The notes under the pieces were generated by a model, which searched no databases, was not told where the DNA came from, and saw nothing but the letters and a program-made list of their open reading frames with translations. Below, one piece after another: positions 1 through 9,733 of a stretch of 64,000 bases of DNA. A program made the translations under genes and the position numbers. The DNA is from Ferrovibrio terrae_A (GTDB lineage: Bacteria > Pseudomonadota > Alphaproteobacteria > Ferrovibrionales > Ferrovibrionaceae): NCBI RefSeq assembly GCF_943372915.1, contig NZ_CALSAN010000013.1, positions 1-64,000 on the forward strand, read 5' to 3'. Within the stretch, counting starts at the first letter, position 1; each line of letters starts with the position of its first letter.

Positions 1-1785
<1,785 letters not shown>

Positions 1786-1800
1786 GCCTTAACGGGCATG

Positions 1801-1831
1801 CCGGGCGCCGCCAGACACTGACGGCGCCCGG
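1801..1831 (+). terminator. GC-rich hairpin between dnaK and dnaJ
   Basis: A perfect 10-bp inverted repeat, CCGGGCGCCG (1801-1810) and CGGCGCCCGG (1822-1831), with an 11-base loop. No T-run follows, so it is either a weak or partial terminator that lowers dnaJ expression relative to dnaK, or an RNA-stabilising stem at the 3' end of the dnaK message. Inference from structure and position. Confidence 0.55.
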
Positions 1832-1876
1832 TTCCGCTTCGGGGACTTTAAAGCTGGCGGGCGGGATAGTCGCAGT

Positions 1877-3034
1877 ATGGCGAACAAGCGCGATTACTAT
1901 GAAATTCTGGGCGTGGCCCGGACGGCGAATGCGGAAGAGCTGAAAAAGGCCTTCCGCAAGCAGGCCATGCAGCATCACCCGGACCGCAACCCGGGCGACA
2001 AGGACGCCGAGCAGAAATTCAAGGAATGTAACGAGGCCTACGACATCCTGCGCGACGACCAGAAGCGCGCGGCCTACGACCAGTATGGCCATGCCGCCTT
2101 CGAGGGTGGTCGCGGTCCCGGCGGCCCGGGCGGCGCCGGTTTCGACTTCACCTCCTTCTCCGACATTTTCGACGACCTGTTCGGCGAATTCATGGGCGGC
2201 AGCCGCGGCGGCCCCGGCGGCGGACGCGGCGGCAATCGCGGTTCCGACCTGCGCTACAATCTCGAGATCACCCTGGAAGACTGCTATCGCGGCAAGGCGG
2301 CCAAGATCCGCGTGCCCACCTCGATCGCCTGCGAGGCCTGCGACGGCTCCGGCGCCGAGGCCGGCGCCCAGCCGACCGCCTGCCCGACCTGCAAGGGCAA
2401 CGGCAAGGTGCGTGCCCAGCAGGGTTTCTTCACCATTGAACGCACCTGCCCCACCTGCGGCGGCGGCGGCCGGGTGATCGAGAAACCCTGCAAGGTCTGC
2501 GGTGGTGCCGGTCGCACCCACAAGGAAAAGACCCTGAGCGTGGATATCCCCCCCGGCGTGGACGAGGGCAACCGCATCCGTCTCGCCGGCGAAGGCGAAG
2601 CCGGCCTGCGGGGTGGCGCGTCGGGCGATCTTTACGTGTTCCTGAGCGTGCAGCCGCACCGGCTGTTCCGACGCGAAGGCCAGCACCTGCATTGCCGCGT
2701 GCCGGTCTCGATGACCAAGGCGGCTTTGGGCGGCGCCGTGGAAGTGCCGACGCTGGATGGCGGCCAGGCCCGCATCACCATCCCGGAAGGCACCCAGACC
2801 GGCAAGCAGTTCCGCCTGCGTGGCAAGGGCATGCCCTCGCTGCAGCAGTCGGGCTTCGGCGCCGGCAATGGCGACCTCTATATCCAGGTGATGGTTGAGA
2901 CGCCGGTGAAGCTGAGCAAACGCCAGCGCGAGCTGCTGGAGGAATTCTCCCAGCTGGATGGCGAGGAAAGCAGCCCGGAAAGCACCGGCTTCTTCGACAA
3001 GGTGAAGGAGATGCTCGGCGGCAAGTCCGAGTAG
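1877..3034 (+). CDS. dnaJ: Molecular chaperone DnaJ (type I Hsp40)
   Basis: Co-chaperone that stimulates the DnaK ATPase and hands over unfolded substrates. It is 385 residues, normal for the family. Seen: an N-terminal J domain starting NKRDYYEILGV with the HPD motif at residues 34-36; a Gly/Phe-rich linker at about 75-125 (GGRGPGGPGGAGFDF); a cysteine-rich zinc domain with four CxxCxGxG-type repeats (CEACDGSG, CPTCKGNG, CPTCGGGG, CKVCGGAG); and a C-terminal substrate domain. The ATG at 1877 begins the conserved J domain directly, so the start is not in doubt. It lies between dnaK and dapB on the same strand. Confidence 0.98.
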   Translation: MANKRDYYEILGVARTANAEELKKAFRKQAMQHHPDRNPGDKDAEQKFKECNEAYDILRDDQKRAAYDQYGHAAFEGGRGPGGPGGAGFDFTSFSDIFDDLFGEFMGGSRGGPGGGRGGNRGSDLRYNLEITLEDCYRGKAAKIRVPTSIACEACDGSGAEAGAQPTACPTCKGNGKVRAQQGFFTIERTCPTCGGGGRVIEKPCKVCGGAGRTHKEKTLSVDIPPGVDEGNRIRLAGEGEAGLRGGASGDLYVFLSVQPHRLFRREGQHLHCRVPVSMTKAALGGAVEVPTLDGGQARITIPEGTQTGKQFRLRGKGMPSLQQSGFGAGNGDLYIQVMVETPVKLSKRQRELLEEFSQLDGEESSPESTGFFDKVKEMLGGKSE

Positions 3035-3101
3035 CTTCACCGCCTCCCTTTCCCTCTGCTAGACTAGACCTCTGTTTTGTCAGGTCTTCGTGGGGAAAGT
3101 C

Positions 3102-3917
3102 ATGTCTGCAGTCCGCATCGGCATCGTCGGCATCGCCGGCCGCATGGGCCAGGCCATCACGCGCGAGATTGCCGCCACGAAAGGCGCCGCCGTGCTGGCC
3201 GGCGGCATCGAGCAGCCGGGCAATCCCGCACTGGGCCAGGATCCCGGCCTGCTGGCCGGCGTCGGCGCCACCGGCGTGACCATCACCGAGGATACCGCCG
3301 CCCTGTTCGGCACTGTCGATGTGGTGATCGACTTCTCGCCGCCGGCGGCTGTCGGCAAGCATGCGGCACTCGCTGCCCAGGGCAAGACCGCCTATGTGGT
3401 CGGCACCACCGGGCTGGAGCCGGCGCAGTTCGAGGCGCTGCAGAAGGCCTCGCATCACTGCACACTCGTGCAGAGCTACAACATGAGTCTCGGCGTCAAC
3501 ATCCTCGCCGGTCTGACCCGTCAGGTCGCCGCCATGCTGGGCGAAGACTGGGATATCGAGATCGTGGAAATGCATCACCGCATGAAGGTGGACGCCCCCT
3601 CGGGCACCGCGATCCTGCTGGGTGAGATGGCAGCACTCGGCCGCGGCCAGCCGCTGGACAAGATTTCCGACCGCGGCCGCGACGGCATCACCGGCGCGCG
3701 CAAGCCCGGCGATATCGGCTTTGCTGCCCTGCGCGGTGGCAATGTCGCCGGCGAGCATACCGTGATCTTTGCCGCCGATAACGAACGGATCGAACTGACC
3801 CACAAGGCCACCGATCGCAGCATCTTTGCGCGCGGTGCCGTGCGCGCGGCAATCTGGACCAAGGGCAAGGCACCGGGCCTCTATCGCATGGCCGATGTGC
3901 TCGGCCTTAACGGCTAG
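3102..3917 (+). CDS. dapB: 4-hydroxy-tetrahydrodipicolinate reductase
   Basis: NAD(P)H-dependent enzyme of the diaminopimelate/lysine pathway, reducing the DapA product to tetrahydrodipicolinate. 271 residues from the ATG at 3102. A GTG at 3090 is in frame, but GGGGAAAG lies between the two and works as the ribosome site for 3102, which places the Rossmann motif GIVGIAGRMG near the N terminus as usual. Also seen: DVVIDFSPPAA, VVGTTGLE, the MHHRMKVDAPSGTA substrate/catalytic segment, and a C-terminal THKATDRSIFARGA. It is 67 bases downstream of dnaJ. The 3' end overlaps the stop of the convergent DUF2244 gene by four bases. Confidence 0.97.
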   Translation: MSAVRIGIVGIAGRMGQAITREIAATKGAAVLAGGIEQPGNPALGQDPGLLAGVGATGVTITEDTAALFGTVDVVIDFSPPAAVGKHAALAAQGKTAYVVGTTGLEPAQFEALQKASHHCTLVQSYNMSLGVNILAGLTRQVAAMLGEDWDIEIVEMHHRMKVDAPSGTAILLGEMAALGRGQPLDKISDRGRDGITGARKPGDIGFAALRGGNVAGEHTVIFAADNERIELTHKATDRSIFARGAVRAAIWTKGKAPGLYRMADVLGLNG

Positions 3918-4429
3918 GCATCCGCGAGCGGGCGCAGGCCGGCACCGGGCGGCTGGCGCCAGCGCACCAGTGCTTCCTGCAGTCCCTCGGCCAGCCGGCG
4001 ACGCTCACCGGGGCTGAGGAAGGCGCCAAGCGTCAGCGCGCGGCCGTGGCTCCACAGGTGCAGCGGCGCGCTTTCATCCTCGGCGTCACAATCCACCCTT
4101 AGCCAGTAGGGCTGCAGCCGCCAGACCTTTTCCCGGCCCTGGATGTCGACCCGCCGCACCACCAGGGCATCGGCATCAAGGCGGATGAATTCGCGCGCCC
4201 GCTGCTGGCGGTAGCTGTATTTGAAGGCGACATAGACCAGCAGCACATCCAGCCCGCAGAAGGCAAAAACCGGCCAGGCGCCGACCAGCCAGAAGGCCAT
4301 GCCGGCGCCGAGATTGAGCAGGGCGACAAAGGCGATCAGGATGGCGAAGCCGCGCGGCCCCAGCGAGCGATGGGGCTTCAGCTCGATATCGAAAAAGGCT
4401 GGGCTGCCATGGTCCGGCGGGTGGTTCAT
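3914..4429 (-). CDS. DUF2244 family membrane protein
   Basis: 171 residues. Seen: two adjacent hydrophobic segments at about residues 28-46 (FAILIAFVALLNLGAGMAF) and 50-68 (GAWPVFAFCGLDVLLVYVAF), followed by a basic YSYRQQRAR stretch and a soluble C-terminal half with beta-like character (WRLQPYWLRVDC). This is the DUF2244 layout: two membrane helices and a cytoplasmic domain. Family function is not established; such genes often sit near cytochrome oxidase or DNA-repair genes in alphaproteobacteria, but nothing here supports a specific job. It converges on dapB with a four-base overlap and is monocistronic as far as can be seen. Confidence 0.8.
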   Translation of the reverse strand: MNHPPDHGSPAFFDIELKPHRSLGPRGFAILIAFVALLNLGAGMAFWLVGAWPVFAFCGLDVLLVYVAFKYSYRQQRAREFIRLDADALVVRRVDIQGREKVWRLQPYWLRVDCDAEDESAPLHLWSHGRALTLGAFLSPGERRRLAEGLQEALVRWRQPPGAGLRPLADA

Positions 4430-4545
4430 GGCCCAAGGCTAGACCCGGCCGATGCCGGCGCCAAGTAAAACTCCCGTATATCCAGTGACCCCGCCGAAGC
4501 GGTTGATTATAGTGGGCAATCCGCAGTTTTAACCGGTTTCAGCCG

Positions 4546-5787
4546 ATGACCAGCCTCGCTCCCCCGGCCGCAGATGTGCCGATCACACTTGCCGATGTCC
4601 GCGCCGCCGCCGCCCGGATCAAGGGCGCCGTGGCCGAGACACCCTGCCTGCATTCGCGCACGCTGTCCGATCTCACCGGCGCGCAGGTCTGGCTGAAATT
4701 CGAGAACCACCAGTTCACCGCCAGCTTCAAGGAACGCGGCGCCCTCAACAAGCTGCTGCAACTGACTGATGCCGAGCGCAAACGCGGCGTGATCGCCATG
4801 TCGGCCGGCAACCATGCCCAGGGCGTGGCCTATCACGCCGGCCGGCTCGGTATTCCCGCCACCATCGTGATGCCCACCATCACGCCCTATGTGAAGGTGC
4901 GCCATGTGAAGGCCTTCGGCGCCAATGTGGTGATCGAGGGCGATACGCTGGTGGAATCTGCAGCCCGTGCGCGACAGCTGGCGGCGGAGCAGAACCTCGT
5001 CTTTGTCCATCCTTACGACGATCCCGCCATCATGGCCGGCCAGGGCACGGCGGTGCTCGAAATGCTGGAGCAGGCGCCGGCGATCCAGGATCTGATCGTG
5101 CCGGTCGGCGGCGGCGGGCTGATCGCCGGCATGGCGGTGGCCGCCAAGGCGCTGAAGCCAGAGCTGCGCATCTTCGGCGTGGAGAGCGAGCTTTACACCG
5201 CGATGTATCAGGAGATGCATGGCCTGCCGGTGCAGGTCGGCGGCATCTCGATTGCCGAAGGCATTTCCGTGCGCGATATCGGCCGCGCGCCGATGGACGT
5301 GGTGCGGCGCTATGTGGATGACGTGCTGATCGCCCGCGAGGCCGATATCGAACGCGCCATCGTCGCACTGGTGGAAATCGAGAAGACCGTCACCGAGGGC
5401 GCTGGCGCCGCTGGCCTCGCCGCGCTGATCGCCGACCCGGCCCGGTTCAAGGGCCGCCAGGTCGGCATCGTGCTGTCGGGCGGCAATATCGACACCCGCC
5501 TGCTCGCCTCCGTGCTGATGCGCGGCCTGGTGCGCGACGGCCGGCTGGCGCGGGTGATCGTGATGACCGATGACGCACCGGGCCGGCTGGCCAAGGCGGC
5601 CGGCGTGATCGGCAATGCCGGCGTCAATATCGTGGAGGTGGCGCACCAGCGCCTGTTCACGCTGGCCTCGGCCAAGTCGACCGAGATCGAATTCGTGGTG
5701 GAAGCGCGCGACCGCGCCCATCTGAAGGAGCTGCTGGTTGCGCTCGCCGCCGCCGGCCTGCCGGCCAAGGTGGAAGAGCCGGATTAA
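4546..5787 (+). CDS. ilvA: Threonine dehydratase (threonine ammonia-lyase) with ACT domain
   Basis: PLP enzyme converting threonine to 2-oxobutanoate and ammonia. 413 residues: a fold-type II catalytic domain (about 1-320) with the PLP lysine in FTASFKERGA (Lys62), SAGNHAQGVAYHA, and the phosphate loop PVGGGGLIAG, then a C-terminal ACT-type regulatory domain (about 330-403, VIVMTDDAPGRLAKAAGVIG). This length and single ACT domain match the shorter TdcB/TD-type enzymes rather than the 500-residue two-ACT E. coli IlvA, so a catabolic or a biosynthetic role is possible. It starts at ATG 4546. A strong hairpin terminator follows at 5794. Confidence 0.93.
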   Translation: MTSLAPPAADVPITLADVRAAAARIKGAVAETPCLHSRTLSDLTGAQVWLKFENHQFTASFKERGALNKLLQLTDAERKRGVIAMSAGNHAQGVAYHAGRLGIPATIVMPTITPYVKVRHVKAFGANVVIEGDTLVESAARARQLAAEQNLVFVHPYDDPAIMAGQGTAVLEMLEQAPAIQDLIVPVGGGGLIAGMAVAAKALKPELRIFGVESELYTAMYQEMHGLPVQVGGISIAEGISVRDIGRAPMDVVRRYVDDVLIAREADIERAIVALVEIEKTVTEGAGAAGLAALIADPARFKGRQVGIVLSGGNIDTRLLASVLMRGLVRDGRLARVIVMTDDAPGRLAKAAGVIGNAGVNIVEVAHQRLFTLASAKSTEIEFVVEARDRAHLKELLVALAAAGLPAKVEEPD

Positions 5788-5793
5788 CCAGCA

Positions 5794-5816
5794 AAACCTG
5801 CCGCTACGGCAGGTTT
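5794..5816 (+). terminator. Hairpin terminator after threonine dehydratase
   Basis: Perfect 10-bp stem, AAACCTGCCG (5794-5803) and CGGCAGGTTT (5807-5816), with a three-base loop CTA; the stem ends in TTT. It begins seven bases after the ilvA stop and lies before the SDR gene. Confidence 0.75.
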
Positions 5817-5868
5817 GCCCGCCCACCTGAAAGCCGGCTATCCTTCCCCGAAATAAAGGGAGGACATC

Positions 5869-6630
5869 ATGGCCCGCGTTGCCAACAAAGTCGCGCTGAT
5901 CACTGGCGGAGCTTCAGGGCTCGGCAAGGCCACTGCCGAGCTGCTGGCCGCCGAAGGCGCCAAGGTCGCCGTCGCCGACCGCAATCTGGATGGCGCCCGC
6001 GAAGTGGCCGACAAGATCGGCAAGAATGCCATCGCCGTCGATCTCGATGTCACCAACGAACAGCAGTGGATCGCGGCTCTGGATGTGGTCGAGGCCGCCT
6101 TCGGCAAGCTGAACGTGATGGTGCATTCCGCTGGCGTCGGCGTGCTGAAGAACATTGAGGATATCAGCGTCGAGGAATGGCATTTCGTGCACAATGTGAA
6201 CCTGCACGGGCCGTTCTTAGGCATCAAGCACGGCCTGTCGCGCATGAAGAAGCATGCGCCCGGCTCGATCATCATCATCTCATCCGTTTCCGGGATTATC
6301 GCCGGCCACAACATGTCGGCCTACAACACCTCGAAAGCCGGTGCGCGCATGCTGGCCAAGACCACGGCGCTGCATTGCGCCAAGCGCAAATACGACATCC
6401 GCTGCAACTCGGTGCATCCCACCTTCATCGACACGCCGATGGTGCAGGCCATGCTCTATGCCGGCGGCGATCCGGCCGACCGCCGCGCCAAGCTGGAGGC
6501 GCAGGTGCCGCTCGGCCGCCTGGGTGAGCCGATCGACGTGGCGAACTGCATCCTCTATCTCGCCTCTGATGAATCGAAATTCGTCACCGGCACCGAATTC
6601 GTGCTGGATGGCGGGATTACGGCACAGTAA
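5869..6630 (+). CDS. Short-chain dehydrogenase/reductase (SDR)
   Basis: 253 residues, classical SDR. Seen: the cofactor motif TGGASGLGKA at 12-21, an Asp at the end of beta-2 (VAVADRN) that favours NAD over NADP, the NxAG-like HSAG motif, and the catalytic triad Ser139, Tyr152, Lys156 (YNTSKAG). The C terminus FVTGTEFVLDGGITAQ is typical of the cyclohexanol/3-oxoacyl-reductase-like branch. Substrate is not predictable. The start is fixed by AAAGGGAGG five bases before ATG 5869. The DUF1493 gene starts nine bases after its stop and is probably cotranscribed. Confidence 0.92.
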   Translation: MARVANKVALITGGASGLGKATAELLAAEGAKVAVADRNLDGAREVADKIGKNAIAVDLDVTNEQQWIAALDVVEAAFGKLNVMVHSAGVGVLKNIEDISVEEWHFVHNVNLHGPFLGIKHGLSRMKKHAPGSIIIISSVSGIIAGHNMSAYNTSKAGARMLAKTTALHCAKRKYDIRCNSVHPTFIDTPMVQAMLYAGGDPADRRAKLEAQVPLGRLGEPIDVANCILYLASDESKFVTGTEFVLDGGITAQ

Positions 6631-6639
6631 AAATACGGC

Positions 6640-6954
6640 ATGGAGCATCCAGCTGATCTGCGTGCCGAAGTCATTGCTTTCGTGCGCCGCCAAACCGGCC
6701 ATAAACAAAAAACAATCGGAGACGATACGACTCTTATGTACGATCTAGGTGTGGATGGCATTGATGCCATCGACCTATTGGAAGCATTCATAAAGCAGTT
6801 CGGCGTCGCCCCAGCCGGCCTTGATGTCGAGCGATATTTCAACAGCGAGAACGGATTTAGGGCCCTGCATAAGGCAATATTTACGGACGACCAATTTGAA
6901 CCATTAACAATTGGTATGCTTGTGAAGATTGCTGCTGCAAAACGATGGCTTTAG
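6640..6954 (+). CDS. DUF1493 family small acidic protein (acyl-carrier-like fold)
   Basis: 104 residues. Seen: a helix-rich protein with the segment LMYDLGVDGIDAIDLLEAF, which resembles the DxGxDS region around the phosphopantetheine serine of acyl carrier proteins, but with Gly-Ile-Asp in place of the Ser-Leu, so it cannot be modified there. That matches DUF1493, a family of unknown function known mostly from enterobacteria. Base composition is clearly lower in G+C than both neighbours (A-rich runs such as CATAAACAAAAAACAATC), which suggests transfer. It follows the SDR gene by nine bases. Confidence 0.7.
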   Translation: MEHPADLRAEVIAFVRRQTGHKQKTIGDDTTLMYDLGVDGIDAIDLLEAFIKQFGVAPAGLDVERYFNSENGFRALHKAIFTDDQFEPLTIGMLVKIAAAKRWL

Positions 6955-7033
6955 ACAGCCGCAGAGTGACTGCCGCCACAGGCGATCGCGAAGCTATCTT
7001 CTCAGGCTGGGCGAATCGCGCCATATTGAGGGC

Positions 7034-7798
7034 ATGAACGCCATGGCAGACATGCCTTCGATCCTGATGATCGTGCATCAGGAGAGTTCCGATCCCGGCC
7101 GCATCGGCGAACAGCTGCGGGCACGCGGCTATCACCTCGACATCCGCCGGCCCTGCCTGGGCCAGGACCTGCCGGCCGATATGAGCGGCCACGCCGGCTG
7201 CATCGTCTTCGGCGGGCCGATGAGCGCCAATGACGACCATCTGGATTTCATCCGCAAGGAAATCGACTTCATCCCGCGCGTGATCGCCAGTGGCAAACCC
7301 TATCTCGGCGTCTGCCTCGGCGCCCAGCTGATGGCGCGTGCCGGCGGCGCCAGGGTCGGCCCGCACGCGGATGGCTGGCATGAGATCGGCTATTATGCCG
7401 TGAAGCCGACGCCGAAGGGCCGCGACCTGTTTCCTGATCCGCTGCATATCTTCCAGTGGCATGGCGAGGGTTTCGAGCTGCCGCGCGGCGCTGTACGGCT
7501 GGCCTCCACCGGCTGGTTCCCCAACCAGGCCATGCGCATCGGCACCAATGCCTATGGGCTGCAGTTCCACCCGGAAGTGACCGGCGCCATCCAGCAGCGC
7601 TGGACCAAATTCGCCGGCCACCGCCTGGTGCTGCCCGGCGCGCAGGCGCGCGACCTGCAGCGCGCGCATTATCAGAAATACGATGCCGGCATTGCCGCCT
7701 GGCTCAGCGGTTTTCTCGACCGCTGGCTGGCCGCGCCAGCCTCAGCGACGCACCAGGATGGCAGCGAAGAAGCCGTCCGTGCCGTGGCGGCCGGGTGA
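7034..7798 (+). CDS. Class I glutamine amidotransferase-like protein
   Basis: 254 residues from ATG 7034; the frame extends further upstream but without similarity, and 7034 places the beta-strand SILMIVHQE near the start. Seen: the nucleophile elbow GVCLGAQLMA (Cys94) and the His179-Glu181 pair in QFHPEV, so the triad is intact. This is the stand-alone GATase1 type related to GMP synthase N-domains and to YfeJ/gamma-glutamyl hydrolase-like proteins; the true substrate is unknown. The last 19 codons overlap antisense with the 3' end of the RNA methyltransferase gene. Confidence 0.88.
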   Translation: MNAMADMPSILMIVHQESSDPGRIGEQLRARGYHLDIRRPCLGQDLPADMSGHAGCIVFGGPMSANDDHLDFIRKEIDFIPRVIASGKPYLGVCLGAQLMARAGGARVGPHADGWHEIGYYAVKPTPKGRDLFPDPLHIFQWHGEGFELPRGAVRLASTGWFPNQAMRIGTNAYGLQFHPEVTGAIQQRWTKFAGHRLVLPGAQARDLQRAHYQKYDAGIAAWLSGFLDRWLAAPASATHQDGSEEAVRAVAAG

Positions 7799-9676
7799 CA
7801 GGCTCAGATACGGCCCCGGCACCGGGCAGGCGCCACCCACCGTCTGCGGCCAAACATCGGTCACCGGCAGCACGGTGAAATCGGGGTGGCGCTTCAGGAA
7901 GGCCGCCACCTGATCCTCGTTCTCTTCCACCAGCACCGAACAGGTGACGTAGATCAGGCGCCCGCCCTTGGGGGCGACCAGTCTCGCCGCGCGATCGAGG
8001 ATTTCGGCCTGGCGCGGCACCAGCTCGTTCAGATCCTGCCGGGTCAGTCGCCATTTGGCATCGGGTTTGCGCCGCCAGGTGCCGGTGCCGGTGCAAGGTG
8101 AATCGACCAGCACGCGCTCGGCCTTCTCGGCATGGCGCTTGATCCATTTGCCATCCAGCTCGCGGCATTCGGCATTGTGCACGCCGGCGCGGCGCAGCCG
8201 CAGCTTGGCCTGCGCCAGCCGCGCCTTGCTGACATCCATTGCCACCAGGCGGCCGGCATTCTTCATCGCCGCGCCCAGCACCAGGGTCTTGCCGCCGGCG
8301 CCGGCGCAGAAATCGACCACGAACTTCTTGCCCGCGGCATCGACCAGCTGGGCAGCCAGCTGCGAGCCTTCATCCTGCGGCTCGACCAGGCCATCGGCAT
8401 AGGTCTGCGTGTTGTTGACATAAGCCTGCGGCGACAGGCGCAGGCCGACCGGCGAAAACGGCATGGTCTGGCTGCGCAGGCCTTCCGACTGCAGGGCAGC
8501 CGCGGCAGCGTCCCGCGTGGTCTTCAGCCGGTTGACGCGCACATCCAGCGGCGCTGGCCGCAGCATGGCCGCCAGCTCCAGATCGAGATCGGCACCGAAG
8601 CGGCGCTGCAGCTCCGGCATGATCCAGTCCGGCACGCTGAACCTTGCCGCCGGCGGCATATCAGGATGCTCCAGCGTATGGCCTTCCAGCCGGCGCAGCA
8701 GCGTCTCGATGGCGGTGTCGCCAGTGGGGAACAGCGGCAGCAGGCCTTCGGTCTTGGCGCCAGAGGACAGAATGCGCCAGGCGGCGACACGCAGGCGGTT
8801 ATCCGGCGGCAGGCCGGTCTTACCCCCTCTTACGCCATCTTGGCTGATCCACCAGTCAAGCCGGCCGCGCAGGCGCAGCACTTCATCGACAATATGGATC
8901 AGCGCCTCGCGCTCGGCCGCGTCATACAGCTGGTGATGCTGCTTCATCCAGGCATGCCGCACGCGATCGCCGGTCTCGCGGTTGGGGAACATCGCATCCA
9001 GCAGATTGACGGCGCCCTCGGCCACCTTGCGGCTGCCGGCGGGACGCAGCGTGCTGGGCCGGCGCTCGCGGTCTCCCGCGTCACGCTCCCCCGCTGCACG
9101 GCCAACAGATGAACGGCCGCCAGATGAACGCTCGCCATAGCCACGATCGGATGATGCAGCCGACTTGCGGTCGGACCGTCCGCCAGATTTCACATCGGCG
9201 CGCGGCCTGAAGGATTTCTCACCCGGTTCGCGGCGCGGCCGCTCGTCACGGGGCCGGTCTTCCCGGGGCCTGTCTTCCCGAGGCCTGTCTGTTCTGGGCC
9301 GGTCTGCGCGTGGCCGGTCGTCGCGGGATCGTTCCGGCCGGGCCCGCTCTTCCCGGGGCGCCTCTGCGCGTGGCCCCTTGCGGATCGCCTCGCGCTCGGC
9401 ATTGCGGGTCTCGCCCCAGCTCTTGGCCTTGGCCGGACGGGCCCCGGCCGGCTTGCGCGGGCCATCCTTGCGGGGCCCATCCTTGCCTTTGGCGGCGCTG
9501 CTCGCGCCAGCCTTGCCGGCAGGCCGGGCACCAGCCGGTTTGCCGGTCCGGCCGGCAGCAGGACGGGCAGCACCCGAACGGGCGGCGGGGGGACGGCCCG
9601 CGGAGGACGGGCGGCCGGGAGGCGGGCGGCGGGACACGGCAGATACTCGGTTATGGGGTGGATCTTGGGCTGTCAT
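7742..9676 (-). CDS. RsmB/NOP-type 16S rRNA (cytosine-C5) methyltransferase with a long charged N-terminal extension
   Basis: 644 residues from ATG 9676 (a TTG at 9694 is in frame but less likely). The C-terminal two thirds are a SAM-dependent RNA m5C methyltransferase: an all-alpha region (VRHAWMKQHHQLYDAAEREAL), FCAGAGGKTLVLGA for SAM, motif IV SPCTGTGTWRRKPD, and the catalytic cysteine TCSVLVEENE. The first 230 or so residues are disordered and very rich in Arg, Pro, Ala and Asp, with near-tandem PREDRPREDRP-type hexamers at about residues 115-145; RsmB and relatives normally lack this. Likely target is rRNA C5 of a cytosine, as for RsmB/RsmF, but the site cannot be told. Convergent overlap with the amidotransferase gene. 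Confidence 0.88.
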   Translation of the reverse strand: MTAQDPPHNRVSAVSRRPPPGRPSSAGRPPAARSGAARPAAGRTGKPAGARPAGKAGASSAAKGKDGPRKDGPRKPAGARPAKAKSWGETRNAEREAIRKGPRAEAPREERARPERSRDDRPRADRPRTDRPREDRPREDRPRDERPRREPGEKSFRPRADVKSGGRSDRKSAASSDRGYGERSSGGRSSVGRAAGERDAGDRERRPSTLRPAGSRKVAEGAVNLLDAMFPNRETGDRVRHAWMKQHHQLYDAAEREALIHIVDEVLRLRGRLDWWISQDGVRGGKTGLPPDNRLRVAAWRILSSGAKTEGLLPLFPTGDTAIETLLRRLEGHTLEHPDMPPAARFSVPDWIMPELQRRFGADLDLELAAMLRPAPLDVRVNRLKTTRDAAAAALQSEGLRSQTMPFSPVGLRLSPQAYVNNTQTYADGLVEPQDEGSQLAAQLVDAAGKKFVVDFCAGAGGKTLVLGAAMKNAGRLVAMDVSKARLAQAKLRLRRAGVHNAECRELDGKWIKRHAEKAERVLVDSPCTGTGTWRRKPDAKWRLTRQDLNELVPRQAEILDRAARLVAPKGGRLIYVTCSVLVEENEDQVAAFLKRHPDFTVLPVTDVWPQTVGGACPVPGPYLSLSPGRHGTDGFFAAILVRR

Positions 9677-9733
9677 AGGCCGGGCTTCCACCAATCACAA
9701 GCGCCATAAGCATCTGCCCGCCCGCCGGGCGCC

